NCBI GenBank assembly: GCA_025617745.1
Contig: CM046858.1
Location: forward strand, 54,042,545 to 54,106,544
Length of the DNA: 64,000 bases
Direction: 5' to 3'
Source: Heliocidaris erythrogramma
Lineage: Eukaryota; Echinodermata; Echinoidea; Camarodonta; Echinometridae
Shown here: piece after piece, positions 11,152-20,925 of the stretch
How positions within the stretch are numbered: position 1 is the first letter of the stretch
Layout of the letters: each line of letters begins with the position of its first letter
Program-made: the position numbers and the translations under genes
Notes under the pieces: model-generated
What the model was told of the DNA's origin: nothing
Databases searched by the model: none
Seen by the model: only the letters and a program-made list of their open reading frames with translations

Positions 11152-13497
11152 CTGCAGATGATAAAATGTAAAATCAAAATATACAAATTTTAGTTAACTG
11201 ATTTTTTTCCAAAACTGTTATGTATGTATGTAACAATTTAACTTAGTCATCTTGCAGTAATGCACTTGCACATCTAAATTTTCTTTTACAAAGTCTCTTC
11301 GGATTTTAAGATTTACCCTATTATTCATGAACTTTTTACAGTTTTCCTCTCCTCTTCCTAAATTCTCTCACAAACACATTCACAACAGCTCTAGAGCATG
11401 GGTTACTTTTGAGGGAATGGGGCAGCAATTATGTATAGTTTCTTCAAAATGATCTTTTTAGCAAAATAAATGAAATTTCCAACAAAAAAATGAGTTTCAA
11501 GTCTGACACAGTATCTGCGGATAAGCTGCACCACTTATCCGCAACTACACTTCCTTGAAAAAAAGGCTTATAATTATACCACCAACTTTTGAAAAGGATC
11601 AATGTTGCATGAATATTATTCTGTATTTTTCACAATTTTAGAGAAAGGGGAGGGGGGGGGGGGGGGAAGTGAACCTGCCCCACTACATTTCGAGTTTTTG
11701 ACATTTCGTGCAAAGAGCACAGAAATTAGGGCTATTGCAAAATAGACAAAACTGGGTAATCAAAATAAATATTCCCAAAATATTAAAACTTACTCGTTGT
11801 TGCGATCTGCAAATCTCCTTGCCACCCTACGCCACCTATCAGTGAACTGGATCCACCCGATGTAAAGCACCGTGGGGTTCAAAATCGCAGCCTCGAAGTC
11901 AGCAGCTTGCGTTATGCAGGCGACGCCGTTCTCTCCCGCTTGATTATCCACCTCAGGAATTGAGCGGCAGCAAACACATTCACCGACGGTAAATGACGGA
12001 TGGATCGAGCAGCATCCACACCGACACCTATTTAAAAAACAACAAAAGATCAAAAACTAATAATTATACTGACACTTGACAAAATTTGAGAAGGTATCAA
12101 GATTTCTGTGCTAGTTGACAAGTGTACTAACCTTAGAGTTAGATTAGAATTTAATTACAGCTTTGTAGGATTAAGTTTATGGTTAGGATTACATAATACA
12201 TGTAGGACAGGGGTTAGGGTTCTTATCACTCCCGGGTACATTTCTGTAAAATAGTTGGTATTTTCTGTCGCATGTACTAAAGGTATGGGGGGGAAAATAA
12301 GATAAATATTTCAAATACTTGCTTTCAAATTCAGCCCTTAAAAATCTCACTCCTACCTCAAATGGCCGTTAGGAAGAACTTTTGATATTTACAGCAAAAT
12401 CCAAAGTCAAAATCTTGTCCAAAACCGGAGAAATCCCCGCCAATTTGTTTCGCGATCGCGTGTTGTTTACAAACTGCCGATGTCTTAGACTAAAATCGGC
12501 CAATATAATTTTTGTCCACGAAGAAACTCGGGATCGCAAGGGCACATCGATCTTTACGATCGCGCACACAGAAAATCGGAACTTTTCCGTGTACGCCATA
12601 GGGACCGAATTTTTGAGGACAAAACTCTTTTGGGGAGATGTCAGCGCCCGCGGCGACCAGGAAATGTACACAATGACTCCGATAGCTCGTTTCGCGAGAA
12701 TCAACAGTAAATTGCGGATTTCATTTTTGTAAATATCTTTTCCAACATTGGTGAGTTGAATTTATTGTATTTCTTGGATATTTTGGGGTCGGTTTTTGAA
12801 AATTAAATGCCGATTTTGAGTGAAAATGCTGACTTTTGTGCAGTGGTGTTTTAAAAAGATGAGGTGTATGACTGCCTACATTATACACACGAAGTATAGG
12901 AATGTACCTATGAGTGGTTCTTATTGGGTTTTTAAGTAAAGCCTCAAGTCATGGCGTGCATACACTTGTCAACTCACATCCAGATTCATTGCACTTTGCA
13001 GATTAGATTTCTCCCGCATTGACAAGTACTGAGTGAAAGTGATGATGGATTGAAATACTTTCCCCACGCAATCATGATTGATAGACACCATATTTTTCCA
13101 ATGAAAATTGATACAAATCTCGTAAACAATTTGTAGCTTTCTCCAACAATGTTAATTAAAAACGAAAATATTCAAAGACTTACCAATTTCCTATATTTCG
13201 AGGGTCAAGTCTGCTCGGATCCACGTTGGGGCCATGGACAGCAAGCTCGCGAAGCGCATCCTGCTGGTCATCAGCGCCTTCCTCCCGACGCAGCTCGGGT
13301 TCGTGCCGGTAGGCTCTTGGCTGGGCATCCGTTGCCCTGTCGCCGCCATCACCCTCCAAATTTCCGTCCAGTAATTCTCCAATTTCTCCTTCATCTTCGT
13401 CGCTATTACTTCCTGTACTATAGCTCGAATCTGATGGGATTTCGACCTCAATATCCATAACTAGATCAATGTCACTTTCACGAGATTCGTCGGTCAT
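10980..13497 (-). CDS. Stand-alone P2X7 C-terminal (ballast) domain protein, 3 exons, 239 aa
   Basis: Exons on the minus strand are 13497-13184, 12027-11794 and 11151-10980; they total 720 nt and both junctions are in phase 2. Residues 1-100 are acidic and Ser-rich (SDSSYSTGSNSDEDEGE). From residue 105 it matches the zinc-binding cytoplasmic ballast domain of P2X7 receptors: WCRCGCC (105-111), CVCCRSIPEV (122-131), ACITQ (141-145), ILNPTVL (153-159), YRQFVRWCWGYLGRDIRVQL (190-209) and LPSCV (209-213). No P2X channel domain or transmembrane segment precedes it, and the ATG has A at -3. Short P2X7-like proteins of this kind are known in fish and marine invertebrates; their role is not established. 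In P2X7 this domain is cytoplasmic and binds zinc and guanine nucleotides. A soluble cytoplasmic protein is the simplest inference. Confidence 0.88.
11794..12027 (-). CDS. P2X7-like exon 2: Cys-rich ballast core
   Basis: The acceptor AAATAG completes the Trp codon, giving WCRCGCC as in P2X7. It carries most of the zinc-ligand cysteines and ends before GTAAGT with two bases of a Glu codon. Confidence 0.9.
12400..12720. other. CpG-rich block inside intron 1 of the P2X7-like gene
   Basis: Many CG dinucleotides (for example TTTCGCGATCGCGTG and CCCGCGGCGACC) stand out from the AT-rich surroundings. Open frames of 111-116 codons exist on both strands but match nothing recognisable. It could be a regulatory CpG-rich element, an old exon or a mobile-element fragment. 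Confidence 0.35.
13184..13497 (-). CDS. P2X7-like exon 1: acidic N-terminal region
   Basis: It starts MTDESRESDIDLVMDIEVEI and is acidic for about 55 residues, then more mixed. It ends ...NIGN plus two bases of the Trp codon before a GTAAGT donor. Confidence 0.8.
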
Positions 13498-13640
13498 TTT
13501 CCGAGCAAAAATTACAAGTTAGAACGCTAATGAGTGTGCATAAACAAGGGATCGTAACTGGGATAGAAAGCTGCGTTGTCTTCCCTATTACGTCACAGGT
13601 TCCCGGATGTAATCAAGGGACCTTCGTTTTAGCCTATTTT
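13498..13640 (-). promoter_or_regulatory. Putative promoter region of the P2X7-like gene
   Basis: About 90 bases upstream of the ATG on the minus strand is TGACGTAA (13588-13595), similar to a CRE/ATF site. No TATA box was seen. Position is the main argument. Confidence 0.3.
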
Positions 13641-13934
13641 TGGTCTGAAAAATTGTCATTTTCAACGTAAAATTCTCAGCTCATGGACACTCTTTGGGTT
13701 CCAAATTTAGTATGTGTGTTTATTAGGGTCTCCTTTCTACATAAATATCGAAATATTGCGATTTTGACAACATTTTTATCCTTTTCGGAGGTACTTTAAG
13801 TTGGTGGCAATAATAGGAGTGTAGCTCATTTTCAGATATCCGATGATGATTTGATGAGGATGGAATTTATTTATATGTGTTCTTGCAATGTTATTTTGCT
13901 TCCTCAACATAATCTTGCATGTATACAGACACCA

Positions 13935-14071
13935 GGGGAGCGTTTCATCAAGCGTTTGTCAGTGATTTTTACCAACAACTGTTATAAGCTACTGAAATCC
14001 TTGCATCTGATTGGCTGAGAGCAAATTTGTCAGTAAAAATCACTGACAAAACGCTTGATGAAACACTCCCC
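13935..14071. mobile_element. Palindromic MITE with about 37-bp arms
   Basis: GGGGAGCGTTTCATCAAGCG at the left is mirrored by CGCTTGATGAAACACTCCCC at the right. Both arms continue through TTTGTCAGTGATTTTTAC. The spacer holds GATTGGCTGAGAGCAAA. Similar GTTTCAT-type foldback elements are common in marine animals (from memory). Confidence 0.7.
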
Positions 14072-14463
14072 AGTGAAGGCCCTCATAGAATGTTTTCATA
14101 TGATTCATTGAAGAATACCTGACAAAATATAGCACTCATAACACCTGAATTAATCTCTCATGAGGCCTCCTTTCACAGTATATATTAATCTAGGATATGT
14201 TAATTGTACTCTGATGAATGTAAATCATGCGAAATGATTGATATGAGGCGCTTATAATTTAAATTGGGAAATCAGCAATGAAGTCACCTCGAGTCCAAAC
14301 TCGTATGTTTCGAGAAGTTTTGAATAGGTATTGGATGAGCTATGTTTATTTTGGTGTGAGGTTCTCAAAATCAAAGCATATGTGATGACACATAAACCCG
14401 TAAGAGGTAACCTAAAGAGTGGCAGTTATGTAAGTGTTTTTGCTTTTTTTCCCTGTCCAACTA

Positions 14464-15128
14464 TAGTGGAAACTCACGATAAAGAGCTCCGATATAACAA
14501 AATTCTTGATTCAGCAAGGTAATTTTGCTGGTCCCATGTGCTTATGTTCTTTTGTTTTTTACCCTGATATAAAGAGATTCCTGCTATAACAAGGTAATTT
14601 TCATAATCCCAAGGTCCTCGTCATACAGTGGAAACTTGTAAAGAGCTCCGATATAACAAGATTCTTGATACAACAAGGTAATTTTGCTCGTCCCAGGTCT
14701 TTGTTTTGTTTTCTTATCCTGATATAGGGAGTATTCTAATATACCAAGGTAATTTTCATGGTCCCAAGGTCCTCGTTATAGAGTGGAAACTCGTTATGAA
14801 GAACTCTGATATAACAAGAACACGATAAAAACTACTATCGAAAAATAAACTCAACAGCAATTTCAAAGGCCTTTGTACTGGCCATAGAAATCAGGTTCGG
14901 ATTATGTAATACACCATTGTAATGTTCGCACATTTCTAAAGGTGATAGGCAGGGCTATTGAAATTGTCTTGGGTTTATTTTTCGACAGTAGTTTTTATCG
15001 TGTTAAAGGTAATTTTGCTGGTCCCCAGCCTTTGTATTCCTTTGGGATTTTTTACCCGGATATAAGGAGATTCCCGATATAACAAGGTAATTTTCATGGT
15101 CCCAAGGTCCTCGTCATAGTTTCCACTG
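14464..15128. repeat. Second tandem cluster of pogo-like MITE copies, head to tail
   Basis: Starts at about 14464 (TAGTGGAAACTC), 14636 (CAGTGGAAACTT) and 14781 (GAGTGGAAACTC) open units sharing GAGCTCCGATATAACAA and TATAACAAGGTAATTTTCAT. The array closes with CACTG-TA at 15124-15130. The third unit is split by an insertion at 14819-15004. Confidence 0.65.
14819..15004. mobile_element. Nested inverted-repeat element, 186 bp
   Basis: AACACGATAAAAACTACT at the left end is mirrored by AGTAGTTTTTATCGTGTT at the right. Arms extend to about 32 bp with one difference in the inner part. It interrupts the surrounding tandem unit between ATAACAAG and AAGGTAATTTTG, so it is younger than the array. Confidence 0.7.
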
Positions 15129-15130
15129 TA

Positions 15131-17460
15131 TGTTCCTCTCTTGTGATGTATAGACCGTACTAGTATCTCTTGAATGTCCTCCATATTTAATGCCTTCATC
15201 TCTTCTTGCTGACAGCAAGAAGGGCATTTACTGAGTGAAAGTTAACAGCTTTCTGACTCTCAGCAGATTATCATCTAAGAGCCAGAAGGCTTTTAAATCT
15301 TTAAAAAAAAAATAACTTTCCACCCATCTGATTTTCAGCAGATGGTGTATCATTTTCTCCTCTCCATGGCGACGATTTATTCCCGTAATGAAAAACTGCT
15401 CTTCGGACAGCCCCCACCTTCCCAAGAATATTTTATTTTGCTACCCAGCTGGCATTTACTATCCTGGATGGAGATTACTTATACAAACTTTGTTAAAAGA
15501 TGTCCCGATATGTTGTGGCAACCCTGTTTATTTAAAGTTGCATGCATTCTGAATATTGAAATGTGATATCTAAAAGTGGGTGATATTTTTCATCATGAGG
15601 TCATTACATGTAGTTGTAAAAGCATTTACAGTATGAATTATATGTAAAGGTGCTGGTCTGACCTCGGGTCTGACCTCGGATCTGACCTTGGGTCTGACCT
15701 CAGGTGGTCAGATGTATAGGAGAGGGAAGAAATTCAATCTGTAGTGTGATGTACACTATGATGCTTCTGTTCAGGTGCTTCCAGATTTTTAAAATAAAAA
15801 TGAAGAAATATTATAACTCATCGATCACTGTGTGTTTTCTGTTGTCTCCTTTAAATATATTCAGGTATTGCAAGTTGGCCACCTATCTTAACAAAATATG
15901 TTTGAAAGCAGATGAGGTTGACAAAAGTTTGACAACACAAATAAAGCAATTTATGAATGTTTCAAAATAGAAATTATGAAGTGTATGGGAATCTCATATT
16001 GGCGAATGTGTCGTGTGAATATGCAAAGGAGGACAACTCTCCCATTGGTTTGTATACTGAAAAGTACTTTCCAGTCATCTCCTCAATACCAAAGATAGAT
16101 ACTGTCCCACAAGTACAAATTATGTAAAATAAGAACAAAGCACTGAGATTGACATGTAAAAAGAATCTTTTTTTTTATTGCATAATAAAACGGTTCCTGT
16201 AAAATCAATGCATACACCGCTCAGCAAAACCTTAATTCTTACTGAATCTTGTTGCATAATATAATATACAGTGATAATAGTCATCTTTGTGAAGACAATG
16301 ATGTTTCTGGTTTAGAGACCGGGGATTTTATTCCCGGATTAGTGAGCACATGTACCATATTAACTACGCAAACATGTATCTTGTACCCGCAGACCCAATC
16401 GGCATTTTCTTCAGTTTTCTTATACATGCATTAGGTAGAGAGCTTTTTTACTAAAGTAAATCTGTACACAGTGGGACTTTGCTCAATAGTTTTACAGGGT
16501 AACACAAACCTATGTGAATTCAACCAAAAAATATGACGTAAATTCTGAGACTCGAACGATTGATACAGAGGTACATTTATTTACGATATGTAAATAATAA
16601 AACCAAGTATTTAATACACTTGCACATTATCAGGAACTAATGAAAATTTATTTTTAAGCTGCTATTGCTTGCTTTTGCCATAATAGGAAAATATTGCATC
16701 AGTATCAAACTGTGAATATAATCTGTAACTGACCTTTCCGGTTAAAAGTCGAGAGTATAATTACATTCTTGTGCGCATTCCGACAACAACTGACATCCGT
16801 AGATATATAACAAACAAAAAATAAGACATCACGCAAAAAGAAAAAAAAATCACAAAACAAAATGGCGTCACTTCACTTCAAAGTTACAAGACACCCCAAC
16901 CAGTGGGTAAAAAAAAATAATAAGATGCCATTACACCCACACACTCCACCTCATCAAAATCGCATTTCATTCACCAGAAATGACCCCCTCCCTCATGCCT
17001 GGACCCATGCTACACTACGCAAGCTATAGGGCCTACACATCTCCGACTTTTTGTTCTCTTATTTTATTTTTTAGTCCGTTCTAAAATGAATTACAGTAAA
17101 TCGTCCAAGTTGAAATCCTTGTCGATAAATGGTGAAACGTCTTGGGAAAATGGGTCAGACTTCAAGTTACATGTATATTAATTTTGAAAGTAAAACGATG
17201 TGGTCGTCTCTTTAAAAGCTCCTATATAGCTTTACTCCATCCATTATAAGTCATTGAAGTACAATTCAAAGTCATGTGTTTCATAAGTTCAGTGTCGAAT
17301 ATCAAGAAGCCTCACAATCGATATCGTCAGTCTTCTCTGATTGTAGTACTCGTATATAAAAGTAGCAAGATATAGGCCTAATAAATATAAAGTGAAGAGG
17401 TCAGTGGAAAACCATATACATGTGTTTTTTGTCTGTAACTGATAGTCAATTCTTAAAACT
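15131..17460. other. Intergenic, no gene recognised
   Basis: AT-rich sequence holding a four-copy TGACCT array (separate entry) and short shadow frames. No RNA gene or protein domain was recognised. Confidence 0.4.
15659..15700. repeat. Four TGACCT direct repeats with 12-bp period
   Basis: TGACCT occurs at 15659, 15671, 15683 and 15695 with 6-base spacers (CGGGTC, CGGATC, TGGGTC). On the minus strand this is AGGTCA, the nuclear-receptor half-site, in DR6 spacing. It may simply be a minisatellite. Confidence 0.6.
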
Positions 17461-18566
17461 GTGGATTCCTATGGTGGCCTTGAAGGGACATCAGACGTGA
17501 ATATATTCGCCAATATTCACGACTAACTCTGCGATATCGCACAATAATATTAGTCGCGCCAGTTCATAATGAGCTTTCGATTTGCGGCGGGGGAAATGTC
17601 GTACGGTTAACTAGAGACGAAAATCGATCTGCGCATGAGCGAAATTCCGAATCTCTCCGTACCGCGGAATTTGACGACGGTCATCGGGCAAAATAGCGTT
17701 AGCTCCAAAACAGTACGGAGAGCGGTAAATTTTTGTGCGATGCATGTAAACAACAGACGTCACGCATATTCTCCCGTGGCCCTCGCGTGAACGGAAACGA
17801 AATGGCTTCAGAACAGGACGGGAGCTTGGGTGCGAGAACGGTCACGGTCTGTCAAGTCCCCCGTACCGTGGGTCTCCCGTCGCAGATCGAAAGCTCGCCA
17901 ATATGCAGCTGCACGACGCATGCAATGCAACTTAAGACCACCGCACACTATACGCTCGATTGCGATCCGATTTTGGAAATAAATCGCAAGTATGGGCATC
18001 CTAACAAATAAAATCTACCTGATTCAGGTTCTGGACAATAATTTTAATACTGAACATTGGGTTTGGGTGCGGTGTCACCCTTATAACCAGAATAAGGGTC
18101 ACTACGACTCGGAGCCAATTTGGCCTTTCCTCCGACAAGAAAGCTCGTATTTTTTATTTTACTATATATATGACTATTTAGAACCTTTATTAAAAATATT
18201 TTATGTTTTAAATGTTTATATCTAATGCTATTACATTTTCTTCCGAAATCGGATCGCAGACCAGTCGTACAGTGTGCGGTGGGCTTTACAGGATCGAGCG
18301 CGGAGCTGCGGCGCGCGCGCGAGATAGATCAGGTACATCGTAAATTTGGTCGCGAATTTCTTCGACAATATTCACGATTGACTCTGCGAAGTCACAGATT
18401 TCGACGTGAATATGTTCGCCAATATTCACGACGAAATTCGAAAGTCGTAAATATTGTCGCAGATATTCGCGACTAAATGTGCGGTATCGAAGAGTTAGTC
18501 GTGAATATTAGCAAATAATTATATTCACGATTTACGATGTCCTTTCAGGGCGACCATAGATTCCTA
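17461..18566. mobile_element. DNA transposon derivative with long inverted termini and subterminal repeats
   Basis: GGATTCCTATGGTGGCC at the left is mirrored by GGCGACCATAGATTCC at the right. The arms continue through the GGGACATC/GATGTCC segments and AATATTCACGACTAACTC for roughly 90 bases with mismatches. AATATTCACGAC-type motifs recur near the right end (18365-18470). The interior is rich in CG and has no recognisable transposase, so it is non-autonomous. An inner element is nested at 17934-18287. Confidence 0.65.
17934..18287. mobile_element. Nested inverted-repeat element (CCACCGCACACT ends)
   Basis: AAGACCACCGCACACTATAC...TGCGATCCGATTTTGG at the left is mirrored by CCGAAATCGGATCGCA...GTGTGCGGTGGGCTTT at the right. 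It lies wholly inside the larger element. Confidence 0.6.
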
Positions 18567-19233
18567 GTAAACGGCTTTCAGGGAGATATCTATATTATCC
18601 AATTTGAAAAACGGGATCACATTCTATTTTCCTCATCAAACGTGTCTCAGACTCTCTCTTGTCATCGCTGCTTTATGAGGGCTTTGAGCCTTTGATAAAC
18701 AATAATGAATAATGAAAATGTCGGTGTCCGAGAAGAGTGATGTCTTCGGACTAATCCAAGTAAAATGTCAATTCTATGGAGTGATTTACATCACACCTGA
18801 GTGAGAGTCCCTCAAAATCTTAATACGTCAGGGGAATTATACTCGTGTCAAATTAAGATAACAAATCTGTCTGCCGGAGAAGGGGTGATGGAAAAATAAC
18901 GCCATTAAAATCAAAGCCTGATATATCTGTCCGGAAAGAATGATGTTTAAAAGTGCTTTATGATGAAGAGAAAATGTCGAGGACTATGAAGTGACTTCAG
19001 TTACGGGGAAATGTTGTTTTGCTTGAGTCTGTCGCAAGCCCGATATGACAGGAGAATTTTATTTCGATTTGTCATTAAGAGGAAAAAGAACCACTTACAC
19101 AAGGTCGATGATGTAAATGTCAAAGAAAAATCATGATCTACAACTTAAAGTTTGGCAGGGATTCTGTCATTGTAAAAGGTCCTTTTAATCGGAACTGAGC
19201 GAGAGTAGATCGCAATCCCGAAAAATCTTACTA
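18567..19233. other. Intergenic, nothing recognised
   Basis: No gene, RNA or clear repeat was recognised. Confidence 0.4.
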
Positions 19234-19400
19234 CAGTCAAACTTGCTTTAGTGCCCACCTGTAAAGAAAGACCACCTGTCTGATAAAGACCACATTTTTA
19301 ATATTTTTTCCTTGAAAACTGTTTCTCTTAAAGGAACCTGTACAGAATATTACCTACTCATGAAGACCACTTTCCATATATCCCATGAGCGATCTCACTG
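19234..19400. mobile_element. TA-flanked pogo/mariner-like MITE, 167 bp
   Basis: TA followed by CAGTCAAACTTGC at the left, and CGATCTCACTG followed by TA at the right. AAGACCAC recurs inside, as in other short TA-target elements of this type. Confidence 0.5.
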
Positions 19401-19763
19401 TATTTATATGGCATGGTTGGTTAATCTTGATTCCGATTTGGATCATGATGTTCTCATATTTTATATGTGCAGATTTGGAATGAGGATTAAAAAAGAGTTG
19501 TATTCTAGTGTATAAAGCTGCCATTTCAGCAAATAGATATCATTATAACAAATGACAAACGTTACGAGTTTCAGTTTAGTCCTTGTCCTATAATATTTTC
19601 AGATATGCCCAACCCCCTTGACATCGAATCTGATGTGTGAAAGAAAATTGATTGAAGGGAAGGTCCAATTTTCATTATTTTTAGTTACATATTTCCAAAT
19701 ACTGGAGCCTTCAGTGCAGCACCAATTTGCTTTGTTTTTTTGTCGAATTGTGTTTTTTTTAAA

Positions 19764-20345
19764 GTAGTGGTGGTGGTAGTAGAAGAAGAAGTAGTAGTAG
19801 TAGTAGTAGTGGTGGTGGTGGTGGGAGTAGCAGTAGTAGTAGTCGTAGTAGCAGCAGCAGCAGTATAGCAGTAGTAGTAGCAATAGTAGTAGTAGCAGCA
19901 TGCAACAGCAGCAGCAGTAGTAGTAGTAGTAGTAGTAGTGGTAGTAGTAGCAACAGCAGCAGCAGCAGTAGTAGTAGTAGTAGTAATAGTAGTAGTAGTA
20001 GTAGTAGTAGAAGTAGTAGTAGTATTAGTAGTAGTAGTAGTAGTAGTAGTAGCAGCAGCATGCAACAGCAGCAGCAGTAGTAGCAGCAGTAGTAGTAGTG
20101 GTAGCAGCAGAAGTAGTAGTAGTAGTTTTTGTAGTAGTATAGTAGTAGTAGTAGTAGTCGTAGTAGTAGAAGTAGTAGCAGTATAAAAAGTATTAACAGC
20201 AGAAGAAGCAGCAGCAGCAGTAGAAGTAGTAGAAGTAGTAGTAGTAGTATTCGTAGTAGTAGCAGCAGGAGTATATAGTAGTAGTCGTAGTAGTACTAGT
20301 ATTAGTAGAAGTAGTTGCAGTCGTAGTAGTAGTAGTAGAATAGTT

Positions 20346-20378
<33 letters not shown>

Positions 20379-20439
20379 CAATGTAGTATTAGTAGTAAAA
20401 GTTGTAGTACTACTACTACACTGTACTAGTAGTAGTAGA
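19764..20439. repeat. Large TAG/CAG trinucleotide microsatellite
   Basis: About 675 bases consist almost only of TAG, CAG, AAG and TGG triplets. The block with GCAGCATGCAACAGCAGCAG occurs twice (near 19896 and 20055), showing internal duplication. Long poly-Ala/Thr/Leu/Tyr frames across it are artefacts of the repeat. Confidence 0.95.
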
Positions 20440-20776
20440 GGTGTTGTGGATTAGTGGATAAGTGCCCGGACTGTGAACCACGAGGTCCGGGGTTCGAATC
20501 CCACCGCAGCACAATAGCGTCCTTTGGCAAGACAAAATCTACATTTGCCACTTTCCACCCAGGTGTTAAATGGTAACCCGGTAGGATGCGAAAGTTAATG
20601 TCGTTTGCTGAGTAATGTGAGCCCCACGGCCCATTGCTGGAATACTCCCCAGGCAGTGGAGAATGTGCATACATTGTGTGCGGGCAAGCCAGAATCCGAT
20701 GACCGGGGTAATAATATATCTGTAAAGCGCTTAGAAATATCGCCGATGTATAGGCGCTATATAAAAGCGGAATATA
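20440..20776 (+). mobile_element. tRNA-derived SINE with LINE-type 3' tail
   Basis: A tRNA-like head lies at 20442-20511. TGTTGTG pairs with CGCAGCA, TGGATTAGTGG serves as box A and GGTTCGAATCC as box B, and the possible anticodon loop CTGTGAA suggests a His-tRNA origin (tentative). A non-tRNA body follows, then a tail with TGTAAAGCGC...GGCGCTATATAAAA. That tail resembles the 3' end of the LINE at 62173-62215. It sits between TAG repeats on both sides. Confidence 0.8.
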
Positions 20777-20925
20777 AGTAGTAGTAGTACTAGTAGTTGT
20801 TGTTGTTGTTGTTGTAGTAGAAGTAGGTGTCGTTGTATCAGTTGTAGTAGTAGTTAGTAGTATATAGTAGTAGCAGTAGTAGTAGGAGTACAATGTAGTA
20901 GTAGTAGTAGTAGTAGAGTAGATGG
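20777..20925. repeat. TAG/TTG microsatellite after the SINE
   Basis: GTAGTAGTAGTACTAG, then TTGTTGTTGTTGTTG and mixed TAG triplets. It may be the expanded SINE tail or the right half of the field the SINE entered. Confidence 0.85.

Noticed and set aside
12369..12732. Overlapping 111- and 116-codon frames on opposite strands
   Set aside because: Neither matches a known domain; they lie in a CpG-rich part of an intron and are likely chance.
18225..18476. 83-codon Arg-rich frame
   Set aside because: Lies across the ends of nested DNA elements and shows no domain.
19599..20893. Long frames encoding poly-Thr/Ala/Leu/Tyr/Val across the trinucleotide field
   Set aside because: They are produced by TAG/CAG repetition and lack any domain or splice logic.
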